Below, piece by piece: positions 51,306-62,094 of a stretch of 64,000 nt of DNA; the stretch's first letter is position 1; each line of letters starts with the position of its first letter. The stretch spans positions 133,756,694 through 133,820,693 of the forward strand of contig OY992537.1 in NCBI GenBank assembly GCA_963921195.1, in the 5' to 3' direction. The notes under the pieces are model-generated. The model had not been told where the DNA came from, made no database searches, and saw nothing but the letters and a program-made list of their open reading frames with translations. Source of the stretch: Pegoplata infirma (taxonomy: Eukaryota > Arthropoda > Insecta > Diptera > Anthomyiidae). A program made the translations under genes and the position numbers.

Positions 51306-52465
51306 TTTTATACCCTCCACTCTAGTGATAGAGGGTATATATAAGTTTGTCATTCCGTTTGTAACACATCGAAATATTGGTCTAGGACCCTATAAAGTAT
51401 ATATATTCATGATCCTTGATCGATTTTAAGTCGATCTAGCGATGTCCGTCCGTCCGTCCGTCCGTCCGTCTGTCTGTCTGTCTGTCCGTTGAAAACACGC
51501 TAACTTTTGAAAGACTTTACGGAGGCTCCTGAAGTTTGACATATATGTTCTCCATTTATCGGGTCAGGTTGGTATTGCAATCCAGCCAAATCGGTCCAGT
51601 GGTTCAAAAGTTATGAGCAAAATAGTAAATTTCGGCAAGGGTATTTTTCGAATTTACAAGATTAAAACCACTATAACTTTCGAAAGACAATTCTGAGGGG
51701 GCTGAAGCTTAGCATATATATTTGTCGTTCCCCAAGGCTATTTGGTTTTGAATTTCAGCAAAATCGGTTAAGTGGTTCAAAAGTTATAAGCATAGCAGTG
51801 AATTTCAGATTTGTTTCACCTTAAACTGTTGAAAACTCGTTAAACAAGTTTTAAAAGCATGGTGAAATACCAGTTTTGTAAAACTTGTTGTTGTTTGTTT
51901 TCTTGTCGTGGGGTTCAGTTTAGTTGTTAAACAAGTAAATATTTGTTATTGTTTTGTTATTGTTAGTGTAACTGTATGTAACGGGAAAAAATCAAATAAA
52001 GTATGTGTATGATTGAATGTTAATTTGTTTTTGGTTTTTAAAGAAGAGGATGGTAATATAAAAAAAAGAGGAAAATATGTGAAATAGTTTTTTTTTTGTA
52101 TTACATATAGGTATAAAACAACAAAAATATTTTACAAAGTAATTTGTTACTCAAAGAAATTGTACACTAAAAAAATATTTACACTCAAAAAAAAATGTTA
52201 CACTCAAAAAAAATGTACACATTATTAATATTTTTTTTTTAATGAAATTGCAGACTCAAAAAAATTTTGACAGTCAAAAAACTTTTACACTCAAAAAAAT
52301 TTGATTGATTAAAAGAAAGTTTGACTCAAAATTATATAGATATTTCTAATAAAAAATTTGTAATGCAATTTTTTTTATTTTTTTTTAGAAAATTACTATC
52401 AGATAACATTGTGGAGGGTATTCATAGATTCGACCAAGTCGAATTTAATTTTTCTACTTGTTATT
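51306..52465 (+). mobile_element. TACCCT/GTCCGTCC family, copy with long interior
   Basis: It starts TATACCCTCCACTCTAGTGA-TAGAGGGTATATATAAG, then AAATATTGGTCTAGGACCC, a GTCCGTCC(n)GTCTGTCT tract at 51446-51488 and AATCGGTCCAGTGGTTCAAA twice (about 51588 and 51762). It ends GTGGAGGGTATTCATAG, hairpin ATTCGAC-CAA-GTCGAAT (52428-52444) and TTCTACTTGTT. A CACTCAAAAAAAATGT tandem lies at 52180-52320. Confidence 0.65.
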
Positions 52466-52904
52466 TTTATATTCTGTATACATTGTTGGCGACAAAATAT
52501 CCACGGAGCTATATTTGGCTGCATTTTTTTTTTGTGCAGTATGTTGCTTTTTTTAATTCCCTATTTTTTTCCTGGTGAATGGGGAATTGAAATTTTATGT
52601 TTGCTTGTGGCAAAAAAAAATATTTTAAAGTATTTTGTTTTCATATAAATTTAATTGAATTGTGTGACTGCACATTGTACATATAAAAATTATGTTGATC
52701 TTTTTGGCAAAAATCTGATTTTAAATCGATTTAATGTTTTTAACGTTTAATTAAGGGGGATTTAGAGGGAAAAATACCAGTGTTAACGTGAGCAATTTTA
52801 AAACAGATATAAAAATACGCAATATTTTATAATTCTGTTTTTTTTTTTATTTGAAAGATGAATTATTGTAATATTTTTAAAATTTTATAACACAAAATTT
52901 GGTC
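52466..52904. other. AT-rich spacer, nothing recognisable
   Basis: No gene or repeat could be supported. Confidence 0.35.
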
Positions 52905-53283
52905 CAAAAGAATTGCCAGGGTTGCCACTCAATTGTAGAATTATTTTCTTAAAAGACAACGTCGGCTGCAGTTGTACAGCAAAAACTACTAAACCGATCA
53001 CGGTGAGCCTCAGCGATGTTTAGGATGAACTTTAGTGTCGACGAAAAGTGTAAACGCAGTTTGATTTCGCGAGATATCGCGAAATTAGTGTTTTTGTGTT
53101 TTCATATATTTTGCCACTAAAGTTTTTTTTTAAATATTTTTAAAAACTGAAATCGCGAAATAAATTTTTGCTGTTGCTGTTTCTGTTTTTTATCTTTAGA
53201 TACACAGAAAATAATATCGTAATTTTGTTTTTAATTAAAAATGGATTTGATATTAAATTTAACTTCAATTTAACATTTTAATT
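52905..53283. repeat. GGCTGCAGYTGTACAGC repeat, copy 1 (left of LOA insertion)
   Basis: CGGCTGCAGTTGTACAGC, ACGGTGAGCCTCAGCGATG, GAACTTTAGTGTCGACGAAA, GCGAGATATCGCGAAATTAG match 60475-60960 in order. It continues after the LOA insertion at 58500 (ATTGATTCAATTAATGTTTT). It contains the self-complementary words GCTGCAGC- and TCGCGAGATATCGCGA-like. Class unknown. Confidence 0.5.
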
Positions 53284-53737
53284 CTTCCGCGAACTGGTAG
53301 TCATCTTGTCGCGATGCGGAAGCTTAAGTGTGAGGACTCATTGCAGGCCAAGCTGGCGGGAGTAGTCTCTGCTGATGCAGACTACTCCTGGTAGGGACAC
53401 CCATGCCAGACGGGCTCATGAATAGCACGAACTAAGAACTACCTTCCCCGGCCAACAGTGTCTGTCTCTCCTCTTTTGACAAGTGGCGACTGTTGTGCCG
53501 TGTCCCCCCAGCGTCTGTCAATCCAAATTCTGGGCCCTATGCTAAGGGCGGCTGGTGGGATACGTCCGTTGGTTTGCTCAAAACCATGTACTTCATTGTA
53601 CGTCTGTCCGTTAAATCCATCAGCGTTTGTTACTCAGATTGGGCGGCTTGATGGTCCGCGTCTGTACTCAGATTGGGCGGCGGTATTTGATCCTGGCAGA
53701 AGGTTAAAAATGCAAAAAAAAACCCTCTTTTTTATGT

Positions 53738-55276
53738 ATGTACAACGGCAATTCATGCCCTCAGTATCCGGCACGGGGCTTCATAATCTCCGGAGACCCA
53801 AATCCCACGATGAAGGTGACAGGTAGTGGTGATTTGTCTGCTACTGCAACCCCGGTTAGTCAGGTGGTTCCACCGGGCTTGACTAATCGGCAAACTACCG
53901 GCGTGGTTGCAAAAGGTCAATCTGACATGGTCGGATCGACCTCTTGTAACAAAAAACAAGCTCCTCAGTCCAAACCTTTAGGTGGACGAGGGGGCTCTCA
54001 CAGCTTGGTACCGTCGGGTTCTTCGAAACCCAGTACCTCTAAGGCTGCCCAAGCCCTGATTGACAATAAGTCAGTCAAAACCCCTTCCTCGGGTGCCAAA
54101 GGGACTAGTCTGACAGTTCCAAGGCTTCCCACGTGCCAATTGCACAAAAGGGACAAAAGGAGAGTGATCCTGGTTCCTTAAATTTGCCTCCCCCTGCCAC
54201 TATCGGCAAGTCTGCAGTCCCCCGGCACAAAACTCCATCCAAACGGGCTTTTGTAACGAGGCGCTCCGCCTACAGAATTCTGCGTCAGCTTGGCGACAAG
54301 CCTACTGATGAGCTCACCGAGAAGGAGAAATCCTCACTCGAGTGGGCAAGAGCTCAAATTAAAGAGCTACAAAGCTCTCAACCTCCTGCTGGAGCAGTGC
54401 GTACACGGCCAACTGTGAAAGCAGCGCCTAAACGGCAGAGATCTGAGGAAGAGCAGCAACATTCTAGGACAAAGCGTCCTATGCACGCGCTTACACGGCT
54501 ACACAAGTCCTATAGTGAGGTGACTAAGTCACATTTCATGTGGGCTGTTGCAGATAGGAGTAACGCAGACGGGACTATTTCTCCAGAGAACTGGGAATTA
54601 GTCCAACTCAAGATGTTGGAGGTGTACTGGAGGATTCTGGAACAGGATCCAGGTCCACCTCCCCAATGTGATGATGCGGGCTGGTTTCAGGGCCATGTCA
54701 AGCTTATCGCTTGTGCGGATGAGCGCTCGGCGCGGCTGTACAAGCAAACACTTGCGTCCCTTGGGGAAGTATGGCAAGGAGCTAGGCTGGAGGCAGTTCC
54801 TCTTAATGAGGTTCCCCGAAGGCCTAGGTCCACAGCTAAAATACCAGCTGTGCCATGCGATCCCACGGAGATTTTGAGAATCCTTCAAAACAGCAATCCT
54901 CAACTGCCGACCCATGATTGGAAAGTAGTTAAGGTTGCTGAGCCTGAAGGACGATCAAGAAGGGTAACCGTTGTTCTTAATGAACAATCCTTGGCGCCGC
55001 TTCGAGAGAAACGAGGGAAGATCTACTACGGTTTCGGAACGCGGCGACGACAAGGGCGGTTCCCCACCCTCTGGCGATAAGCCTGGGGCTCCGATTGATG
55101 CGGACCGTATGTCGTGCGATGACGAAGTCGCTAATCCATCTGACACAGAAGACACCAACTCAGTTTCAGAGCTGGTTGGTGAGTTCTTTGAACAGATGGA
55201 TGAAGCGGCAGATGAAGACGCCCTCCTGGACTCGGATCAGGAGGACGCCGACGTCACCGTTATTGAAGGCAACTAG
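53738..55276 (+). pseudogene. LOA-like ORF1 (gag-like), two frameshifts
   Basis: The likely start is the ATG at 53810 (MKVTGSGDLSATATP). The first part, Ser/Pro/Gly-rich, runs in one frame to about 54130. The main conserved part (RRSAYRILRQLGDKPTDELT, HKSYSEVTKSHFMWAVADRS, WQGARLEAVPLNEVPRRP, KVVKVAEPEGRSRRVTVVLN) is in the frame of 54133-55080. The acidic C-terminus (MSCDDEVANPSDTEDTNSVS to DSDQEDADVTVIEGN) is in a third frame ending at 55276. The core resembles the ORF1 domain found in LOA-type fly elements (I recall it as DUF4780; not checked). No zinc knuckle was seen. It presumably bound element RNA. Confidence 0.7.
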
Positions 55277-55277
55277 G

Positions 55278-58200
55278 ATGGCGAAGGTTTTACAAATAAA
55301 TCTTCACCATTCCAAAGCAGCATCCGCTGCACTGCTCCTCCGGTTGGCAAGTAGTGGGGAGGAGCTCATAATGGTCCAGGAACCTTGGATCTCTGAGGGT
55401 CAGGTGCGTGGACTCAACACAAGCGGATACACGCTATACACAGCAGGCACAGGTAAGCCACGAGCCTGCATACTGGCTAAGAAAACCCTTAACCTCTTTA
55501 TGTTATCTGATTTCAGTGATCATGACACAACTGCTGTAGCTATGGAGTCAAAGAAGGAGACACTCTGGTTGGCTTCCTGCTACATGGCTCACGACCATGG
55601 GGAGAATCCGCCTAACACCCTGGTTCGGAAAATGCTGCGTGAGGCGAACAAGAAAAACACGCCAGTCATCCTGTGTGCAGACGCCAATGCGCACCACACC
55701 ATCTGGGGCAGCTCAGACGTCAACGCTAGAGGTGAGTCTTTATTCGATTTTATTTTTAGCAATCATATGGCTATAGCTAATATAGGTAATGAACCAACTT
55801 TTGTCACATCAAACAGAAGGGAAGTTTTAGACGTTACTCTGATAAGCGAGAAACACTCGCATATGATAGGGGAATGGAGGGTTTCAAGTGACTGTTCATT
55901 CTCAGATCACTTGTATATAGAATTTTCTTTAGACGTAGGAAGTCATGGGAAATTGCCATATCTCAACAGAAGGAGAACAAAGTGGGAGCTGCATGTCGAC
56001 ACTCTCTCACAGATTCTCCCAGTTGCCCCTCCGGTTATTAACAACATGGAGGATATCGAAGATGCCATTAACACGCTAACTGGGGCATTAAGTGTTGCGA
56101 CATCAACTGCATGCAAACCCACCATAAGGAGGGGAAGGAGTAAACCGGCTTGGTGGAACTCTGACATTGCCAATTCACGATCTGTGTGTCGGAAGCTGTT
56201 CAACGAGGCTAAAAGATCAGGCAATTGGTCGGCTTATAAAGCCTCTGTGAACAGTTTCAAGAACTTGATAAGGAAGGCGAAGCGACAATCCTGGAGAGAA
56301 TTCTGTGGCGGCGTGGAAAACTTTTCTGAGACCAGTCGCCTACGCAAAATCCTTTCGAAAGCTCCCTCTGCACCCAGCTATATCCAAAAGCAAGGTGGCA
56401 GTTGGACGACCAACTGGTTGTCACTTTCCTGGTTGTCTTCCCGTTTCCGATACGGAAGACATACCTGACACGCCTGAGCCCTGCGTGGTCAATCTGCCCT
56501 TTGGAGAGAATAGACTACGTTGGGCCATCAGAAGCTTCGCGCCCTATAAATCACCGGGTCCCGACGGTATTATCCCGGCCGACCTTCAATGGAACGCCGA
56601 TCGGATAATACCATGGTTAGCCAGTATATATCTGGCCTGTCTCAGATGGTCTTACATCCCTAGGAAATGGACCACCTCTGAGGTGGATTTTATCCCAAAG
56701 GGTGGGAAGACATCCCATACGAAACCGAAGGACTACAGACCGATTAGTCTTTCTTCGTTTCTTCTGAAAACTCTGGAGAGAATTATAGATTCATCCATCA
56801 GGATATCCGTCAATCCAGAGTCATTATCTGCCTCCCAGCATGCCTACAATAAGGGCAAGTCAGTGGAGACGGCACTACACGCCCTTGTTGGATACATCGA
56901 GAGATCCCTGGAATACAAGGAGTACACTCTGGCCGCCTTTCTCGATATAGAAGGTGCCTTTAACAATGTCAAACCTGAAGCAATCAGGTCTGCCCTGGAC
57001 GAATTGGAGGTAGATAATACCATAACCAAATTTGTCATGAAACTGATTGGACATAGGACTATTAGGTCAACTCTTGGCAGGTCCGTGGTAACAAGGGCTG
57101 CAGTGCGTGGCACTCCGCAAGGAGGAGTCCTGTCACCGCTACTGTGGAACCTTACCATAAACACTCTCCTCGTCAAAGTGGACGATATGGGGGTCAAGAC
57201 TGTCGCCTACGCGGACGACGTGGCCGTCGCAGTATCCGGAAAATATCCGGGAATACTGTCTGAACGCCTGGAGCTATCTCTTGAACTTCTTTCTGAATGG
57301 TGTTCAGATAGCGGCCTGGGGGTAAATGCAGGCAAAACTGACCTTGTTCTATTTTCGAATTGGAACAAGATTCCCAGGTTCATCCCACCGAAATTAGGCG
57401 GAATCGAACTCACGGTGTCCGATAGTGCTAAGTATCTAGGAATCATTCTAGATAAAAAGCTGCTATGGAACATGAACACTCAAGCGAGAGTGGCAAAGGC
57501 AAACGCTGCCATCTATTGCTGTAAGAAGGCCATTGGAAGCAACTGGGGTCTTACACCCCGGAATGTCAACTGGCTGTTCAATACGGTTGTCAGGCCCATA
57601 CTTATGTATGGAGTATCTGTTTGGTGGGTGGCGACGGAGAAGGCCGCTCACCAAAAGGCCTTCAATAGGATCCTTAGGACAAGTGCGCTGCTGATAACAG
57701 GCACCCTTCGCTCCACTCCGACGAAAGGACTACTTGCGATGCTTCATTGGCTACCAGTAGACCTTCTCGCAACACAACTAGCCGAGAACACAGCCACTAG
57801 GCTAGCGGCAATTAACGCATGGACGTATAAACCATACGGTCATGCAAGAATCCTGAGGCAGCATGGTGCCGCAGAGAACATCGACTACTGCACCCCCATA
57901 CCCTCGTTCGAAACCGGGTTTGTAACAAGGATTCCGGACAGGTCCGACTGGACGGAGGGCCTCGATATTCCTGAGGAGACACTTAAGGTTTTTACTGATG
58001 GCTCCAAAATGGACGGTCGAGTGGGGGGTGGCGTTTTTGTGAGTCAACTGGATTACAGGCTCTCATTTCGACTACCGGACCAGTGTAGTGTATTTCAAGC
58101 CGAGATAATGGCTATAAAACGGGCTGCAGATTGGTTAGGGTGCCAACGGATATCACTTAGGGATATCTGTATTTTCACCGACAACCAAGCGGCTATCAAA

Positions 58201-58452
58201 TCCCTAGCAGGTGTGACCACCACATCTAGAATTGTCCGAGAATGCCGGGCGTCTCTTAATGAGATGGCGAGACATTCGAATTTGGCACTCATCTGGGTGC
58301 CTGGACATGTGGGTATAAATGGCAACAGTGTTGCCGATGAATTAGCCAGGCAAGGTACGACTCTACTCTCTAACGAGATAGATCATACGCCTGGCATTCC
58401 GCTCAGTGCGAGTAAGAGGCGGAACGAAAATTCACTTTTTCACGTTTATTGA
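55278..58452 (+). pseudogene. LOA-like ORF2: endonuclease, RT and RNase H, frameshifted and truncated
   Basis: It starts at ATG 55278, one base after the ORF1 stop. The endonuclease runs MAKVLQINLHHSKAAS, VQEPWI, CADANAHHTIWGSSD, DVTLIS and CSFSDHLYI. A frameshift lies at about 56400-56430, between IQKQGGSWTT and FPGCLPVSDTED. RT follows: YKSPGPDGIIPADL, DYRPISLSSFLLKTLE, AAFLDIEGAFNNV, RGTPQGGVLSPLLWNL, catalytic YADD at 57208-57219 and AKYLGIILDKKLLW. RNase H: LKVFTDGSKMDG, FQAEIMAI, IFTDNQAAIKS and LIWVPGHVGINGNSVADELA (about 57985-58355). The stop at 58452 comes soon after; the zinc-knuckle tail seen in the relic at 47270-47480 has been deleted and the 3' UTR follows at once. Confidence 0.85.
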
Positions 58453-58512
58453 AGAACCCAAGTGAGCTGTCCAAAAGGCGGCTGCCTACTTACCTAACCT
58501 AACATTTTAATT

Positions 58513-58960
58513 GATTCAATTAATGTTTTAATTGAATTCTTGACTTTACTGAAAAGAAAAATAAAATAAACAAACGAAACCGGTTTTGTATGCATTAGTG
58601 TTAGTAGCCAATAAAAAAATAAAAATGCAAAAAACGACAAAAAAAAACTTTTGAACTATTGTTTTGTATATTTTGGTGGTAGCAGCCATTGAATACATAA
58701 AAACGCAACAAACAAATTTAGTTTTATTGTTGTCTTTAAGGCGAGTGGTCGTTGCTGATAAAGTGTTTTGCTAATGAAATGTGTACAATTGAAACAAAAA
58801 AAAAATAATATGAGGCATTTGCCATGTGTTTTGCACATATGAAATATAATACAATTTTTTTTGTTTCAACTTTACTAAAGCGACAAAAATGCAAGCAATA
58901 ACAAGATTTAAAAATAAAAATGTAATTTTAAATAGTTATTGATATTTTAAAATACTGCTA
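58513..58960. other. AT-rich spacer right of the LOA insertion
   Basis: It begins with ATTGATTCAATTAATGTTTT, the continuation of the pre-insertion repeat (compare 61860-61920). No gene was seen. Confidence 0.35.
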
Positions 58961-58989
58961 TAATGTTTCTATGCAAAACTATACCAACT

Positions 58990-59830
58990 GTTTATCTATA
59001 TACTTATATAAAAGAGTAACGTGACTGACTGACTGACTGACTCATTATCGCCCAGCACAAACCGCTGAAGCTAGAGACTTGAAATTTGGACTGTAGGTTC
59101 ACCTCCCGGCATATAGATCCACTAAGGCTGGATTTTTGCCAATGTTGATTCTAAGGTGGTAAAAAGGGTAAAAAACTGTACTTTTGGTACTTTTTATATC
59201 TCCTGAAATAATGGTCGTAGAGACTTGAAATTTGGACTGTATGTTCACCTCACGGTAAAGATCCCCTAAGGCCGGATTTTTGCCAGTGTTGATTCTAAGG
59301 GGGTAAAAGGGGTAAAAAACTGTACGTTTGGTACTTTTTATATCTCCTGAAATAATGGTCATAGAGACTTGAAATTTGGACTGTATTTTTACATTATGGA
59401 ACTTAGATCCAGTAAGGCTGGATTTATGCCAACGTTGGTTCTAAGGGGGTAAAAAGGGTAAAAATCTGTCCTTTTGGTACTTTTTATATCTCCTGAAATA
59501 ATGGTCATAGATACTTGAAATTTGGACTGTATGTTCACCTCCCGGAATATAGATCCACTACGGCTGGATTTTTGCCAGTGTTGATTCTAAGGGGGTAAAA
59601 AACTGTACTTTTGGTACTTTTTATATCTCCTGAAATAATGGTACTAGAAACTTGAAATTTGCAATTTCGGATCACTTCCCGGAAAAAAGATTCACTACGG
59701 CTGGGTTTTTTGCCAATGAAGATTCTACGGGGGTAAAATGGGTAAAAAAGTGTACTTTTGGTACTTTTTTTTTCATTTACTAAAATAATGGTCATTCAAA
59801 CTTGAAATTTGGAATGTAGGATCCTTTAGT
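58990..59830. repeat. Tandem repeat of about 140-bp units after a (TGAC)n start
   Basis: The block opens with CTATATACTTATATAAAAGA, then GTGACTGACTGACTGACTGA and CGCCCAGCACAAACCGCTGA. Five to six units of 138-148 bp follow, each with GAGACTTGAAATTTGGACTG, TGTTCACCTCCCGG, GGCTGGATTTTTGCCA, TTGATTCTAAGGGGGTAAAA, ACTTTTGGTACTTTTTATAT and CTCCTGAAATAATGGTC. Such opening and internal modules are common in non-autonomous insect elements, possibly Helitron-related; that is a guess. Further scattered units occur at 62770-63360. Confidence 0.65.
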
Positions 59831-59867
59831 GAAATAAAAAATTCTGGAACAAGTACTTGCAGAAAAT

Positions 59868-60470
59868 TCAGTACCGTTTATAAAAAGTACCTTTTATAAA
59901 AAGTACGTTTTATAAAAAGTACCTTTTATAAAAAGTACGTTTTATAAAAAGTACCTTTTATAAAAAGTACCTTTCATAAAAAGAACCTTTTATAAAAAGT
60001 ACCTTTTATAAAAAGTACGCTACATAAAAAGTACCTTTTATAAAAAGTACCTTTTATAAAAAGTACCTTTTATAAAAAGTACCTTTTATAAAAAGTACCT
60101 TTTATAAAAAGTACCTTTTATAAAAAGTACCTTTTATAAAAAGTACCTTTTATAAAAAGTACCTTTTATAAAAAGTACCTTTTATAAAAAGTACCTTTTA
60201 TAAAAAGTACCTTTTATAAAAAGTACCTTTTATAAAAAGTACCTTTTATAAAAAGTACCTTATATAAAAAGTACCTTTTATAAAAAGTACTTTTTATAAG
60301 AAGTACCTTTTATAAAAAGTACCTTTTATAAAAAGTTCCTTTTATAAAAAGTACCTTTTTTAAAAAATACCTTTTATAAAAAGTACCTTTTAAAAAAATA
60401 ACCTTTTATAAAAAGTATCTTTTACAAAAAGTACCTTTTATAAAAAGTACCTTTTATAAAAAGTATAAAA
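59868..60470. repeat. 16-bp minisatellite CTTTTATAAAAAGTAC
   Basis: About 37 copies in tandem with few substitutions. Each unit contains the palindrome TTTTATAAAA and a GTAC junction, so the array is nearly self-complementary. A second short array of the same unit lies at 62675-62772, inside the spacer of the long inverted repeat. It appears to grow from the GGTACTTTTTATAT part of the neighbouring 140-bp units. Confidence 0.9.
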
Positions 60471-61100
60471 AAACCCGGCTGCAGCTGTACAGCTAAAAGT
60501 ACTGAACCGATTTTGATAAAAAAAGTTTTTGATTTGAAGATTTATTAAATTCTCTAGTACTCATCATGGCAATTTTTTGAAATTTTGACCTAACTATATC
60601 GTTTATGATAGAAGCAAAGTAAATTTTTTAATTTTTTATGTTTATATTACCATAATTTCAACAAAAATCAATATTTAAAAAAAAAAAATGGCCATGGCAA
60701 GTACTAAAGAATTTAATAATTTACAAATCAAAAAAAAAATATCATTAACATCGCACGGTGAGCCTCAGCGATGCTTAGGTTGAACTTTAGTGTCAACGAA
60801 AAGTGTAAACTGAGTTTAATTTCTACATGATTAAATGTCACCAAACTGTTAACAGCGAAATCGTAGCTGCTCGCATTCGCGAGATATCGCGAAATTAGTG
60901 TTTTTGAATTTTCTTATACTTTGACACTGAAGTTTTTTAAATATTTTCAAAAACCGAGTACATATACAGTTTTAATTGTATTTATTTACAGGTCACAAAA
61001 CAGTTAACATCGAAATCATATCTTCTCAATTTCGCGAAAAATCGCAAAATGCAAAATAAATAAAAAAAAAATGGAAAAAATTTTATTTTTCGCGTAAATT
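60471..61100. repeat. GGCTGCAGYTGTACAGC repeat, copy 2
   Basis: GGCTGCAGCTGTACAGCTAA is a near-palindrome. It is followed by an internal inverted repeat (GATTTATTAAATTCTCTAGT near 60538 and AAGAATTTAATAATTTACAA near 60708), then CACGGTGAGCCTCAGCGATG, AACTTTAGTGTCAACGAAAA and GCGAGATATCGCGAAATTAG as in 52968-53160. Non-coding. Confidence 0.5.
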
Positions 61101-62094
61101 ATCAGTCAAGACATTGATTGGAGCAGTTTTACCATTTCCAATCACGTAAAATTCAAACTGCTTGCCATATTTTTGTCGTTACTTGATTTTCATTATTTTA
61201 GATACCAAAGAAAAATCAATTCATTGAAAAGTTTGAGCAGAAATTCCGCTATATTTCCGGAAATTAAACATAATTTTTATGCTTGTATTTTTGTCACCTC
61301 TAATAACCTTGAATTCAAACTGCATACCACATTTTTGTCGTTAATAGAAGTAACTCTTTTTACAGATCAAAAATAACAAAGTTATGACAAAACAGTAGTT
61401 CAGCCATTTTTTTTTTGCTAGAATTTTGATGTTAAAAACCTTATGACCATTGATCAAAAACAAGTCAAACTGCATTTCGTGTTTTTCAACAATTTTAAAG
61501 AAACTTCTTTTATTAATAAAAACAAAAAAAAAAAAAAAACTAAAAGTTTTTTCGCTATTTCTCGCGAAAGTGAGCAGCTATAATTTTTTGTGGACAGTTT
61601 TAATTTATTCCAACATGTTCGAATCAAACTGCAACTACGTTTTAACACCATATCTAAAGAAAAAATATATTAACAGCTATGTGACCTGTGATCAAGTTCA
61701 AGTAACACTGCATACCATGTCTTTACGAAATTTTAAAGAAACCTACACAGAAAAAAATAAAAATAAATTTCAATTACGAAATTCGTTGATTCAATTAAAA
61801 AATTAATTGATTTCGGACCTATCACGAAAATGCGCATATTAATTACTCATTTTGTTTGAAAATAGTTTTAACACTTAATTAAATTGTTAATTGAATCAAT
61901 TAAAGTTTTAATTGAAAATACAATGGAAAACCAATTAAAATTGTAATTAAATAAACTAAAAAAAAATTAATATAAAATTGAAAATCAATAATATAAATTT
62001 ATTGATTCACAAAAAATTTTTAATTGAAGAAAAGACCAAAACTCAATTTAATTGTAAAAGTTAAACTTCAAAAAATGCCCTAAAATAAATAAAC
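61101..62094. repeat. Degenerate CAAACTGC-module stretch
   Basis: A loose module recurs at about 61150, 61315, 61465, 61625 and 61700: TCAAACTGCATACCATATTT, TTGTCGTTA or a close variant. It is followed by AATTAATTGATT-type words that also flank the LOA insertion. Open frames here (for example 61450-61806) are AT-rich with no recognisable motif. Confidence 0.35.

Larger units (their letters stand above)
53284..58499 (+). mobile_element. LOA-like non-LTR retrotransposon with RNase H
   Basis: The insertion has a GC-richer composition than its surroundings, a 5' leader beginning CTTCCGCGAACTGGTAGTCA, two ORFs and a 3' end AGTGAGCTGTCC...GGCTGC...ACCTAACC of the style common to this clade in flies. 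TAACATTTTAATT is present on both sides (53271-53283 and 58500-58512), a 13-bp target duplication. Both ORFs are damaged by frameshifts, and the sequence after RNase H is missing. Confidence 0.82.

Noticed and set aside
53458..53826. 122-residue forward frame as part of LOA-like ORF1
   Set aside because: It lies in the 5' leader in another frame and has no recognisable domain; the ATG at 53810 in the frame continuing to 54181 fits better.
59868..60470. CRISPR array
   Set aside because: The units are contiguous 16-bp repeats with no spacers, and the context is a fly genome.
61450..61806. 118-residue Lys/Asn-rich frame
   Set aside because: AT-rich composition and repeated CAAACTGC modules explain it; no motif is seen.
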